Assembly (NCBI GenBank): GCA_003194525.1
Contig: NBIV01000161.1
Location: forward strand, 123,469-187,468
From: Gracilariopsis chorda
Lineage: Eukaryota; Rhodophyta; Florideophyceae; Gracilariales; Gracilariaceae
DNA: 64,000 nt
Direction of reading: 5' to 3'
The translations under genes were made by a program, and so were the position numbers. The notes below the pieces were generated by a model, which saw only the letters and a list, made by a program, of their open reading frames with translations, had not been told where the DNA came from and searched no databases. This document shows, piece by piece, positions 63,893 through 64,000 of the stretch. Every line of letters begins with the position of its first letter. The stretch's first letter is position 1.

Positions 63893-64000
63893 ATGTCTAA
63901 ACATCCACGTCTGAATGTCACCCGGCTCGTTCGAGAGATATCCGACGCTTTGTCCGCAGAATCACCTTGTAAACCGCAGTCGTTTCATCGATGAAGAAGC
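63893..64000 (+). pseudogene. LTR-internal antisense reading frame (copy 3, partial)
   Basis: Starts MSKHPRLNVTRLVREIS; one extra C near 63974 shifts the frame relative to the other copies. Continues beyond the window. Confidence 0.5.

Larger units (their letters stand above)
54696..64000 (-). mobile_element. Large Ty3/gypsy retrotransposon, runs past the window end
   Basis: Minus-strand order from right to left: LTR (63098 onward), primer site, gag, zinc knuckles plus protease, acidic spacer, RT, RNase H, integrase, an extra frame, polypurine tract, LTR (54696-56510). The internal region is 6.6 kb and the LTRs about 1.8 kb, so the whole would be about 10.2 kb. LTRs differ by a few percent over the shared 900 bp; coding parts have stops and shifts. 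The LTR is the same as the solo LTR at 1906-3717. Confidence 0.9.
63098..64000 (-). repeat. 5' LTR of gypsy element 2 (cut by window end)
   Basis: Closest to the LTR at 54696-56510 (roughly 3% differences over 900 bp by eye), more distant from 1906-3717. Confidence 0.85.

Overview
The window reads as nuclear DNA of a eukaryote with a repeat-choked, intron-poor genome. A multicellular red alga of the Chondrus/Gracilariopsis type is my best guess. This rests on intronless secreted and membrane protein genes set among Ty1/copia, Ty3/gypsy, Helitron, MULE, PIF/Harbinger, Tc1/mariner, hAT and piggyBac-like relics, and it is inference, not proof. There are no bacterial operons, rRNA or tRNA genes or CRISPR arrays. 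Only four loci look like host genes, all on the minus strand: secreted proteins at 12716-13636 and 16309-16893, a probably broken paralogue of the second at 22852-23193, and a two-TM membrane protein at 23283-24656.

Layout: 1-3722 is a duplicated locus (tail of a PD-(D/E)XK nuclease gene, spacer, then a 1.8-kb solo LTR with a 5-bp target duplication). 3781-11778 holds a decayed autonomous Helitron (Rep-helicase) followed head to tail by a deleted derivative. 12.0-17.9 kb holds two secreted-protein genes and a hAT relic. 17892-22532 is a compact copia element with 88-bp LTRs, a perfect 5-bp TSD and a primer site matching the anticodon region of initiator tRNA-Met. 22.6-24.7 kb holds the paralogue and the membrane gene. 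25.2-26.4 kb is a Tc1/mariner relic. 26.5-30.8 kb is a first gypsy element. 31.1-33.5 kb is a PIF/Harbinger element with convergent transposase and Myb-like genes. 34-35.5 kb is a possible piggyBac relic.

35990-41044 is a nest: a MITE, a foldback element, and a second MITE copy containing a 3.6-kb MULE. That MULE carries a J-domain reading frame and arrays of a GTCACC motif inside its 22-bp terminal inverted repeats. 41.9-46.9 kb holds a diverged inverted LTR, a second copia relic, a third MITE and a gypsy LTR scrap. 48.1-49.1 kb is another DDE transposase relic. 50.0-53.0 kb is a broken gene ending in a YqaJ-like nuclease. 52787-54695 repeats bases 1-1905, and from 54696 past the window end lies a large gypsy element (minus strand) whose LTRs match the solo LTR at 1906-3717.

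The most unusual signals are: (i) a 142-codon frame with its own TATA box inside the gypsy LTR, antisense to gag-pol, found in three LTR copies; (ii) a gag start codon inside that LTR, so the primer site is translated, with 28 nt next to it copying a whole tRNA T-arm plus acceptor strand; (iii) the J-domain MULE; (iv) the short-LTR copia with a half-tRNA-type primer site; (v) a secreted family with an acidic segment before a cationic tail. Nearly every transposon gene here carries stops or frameshifts, so these are mostly fossils.
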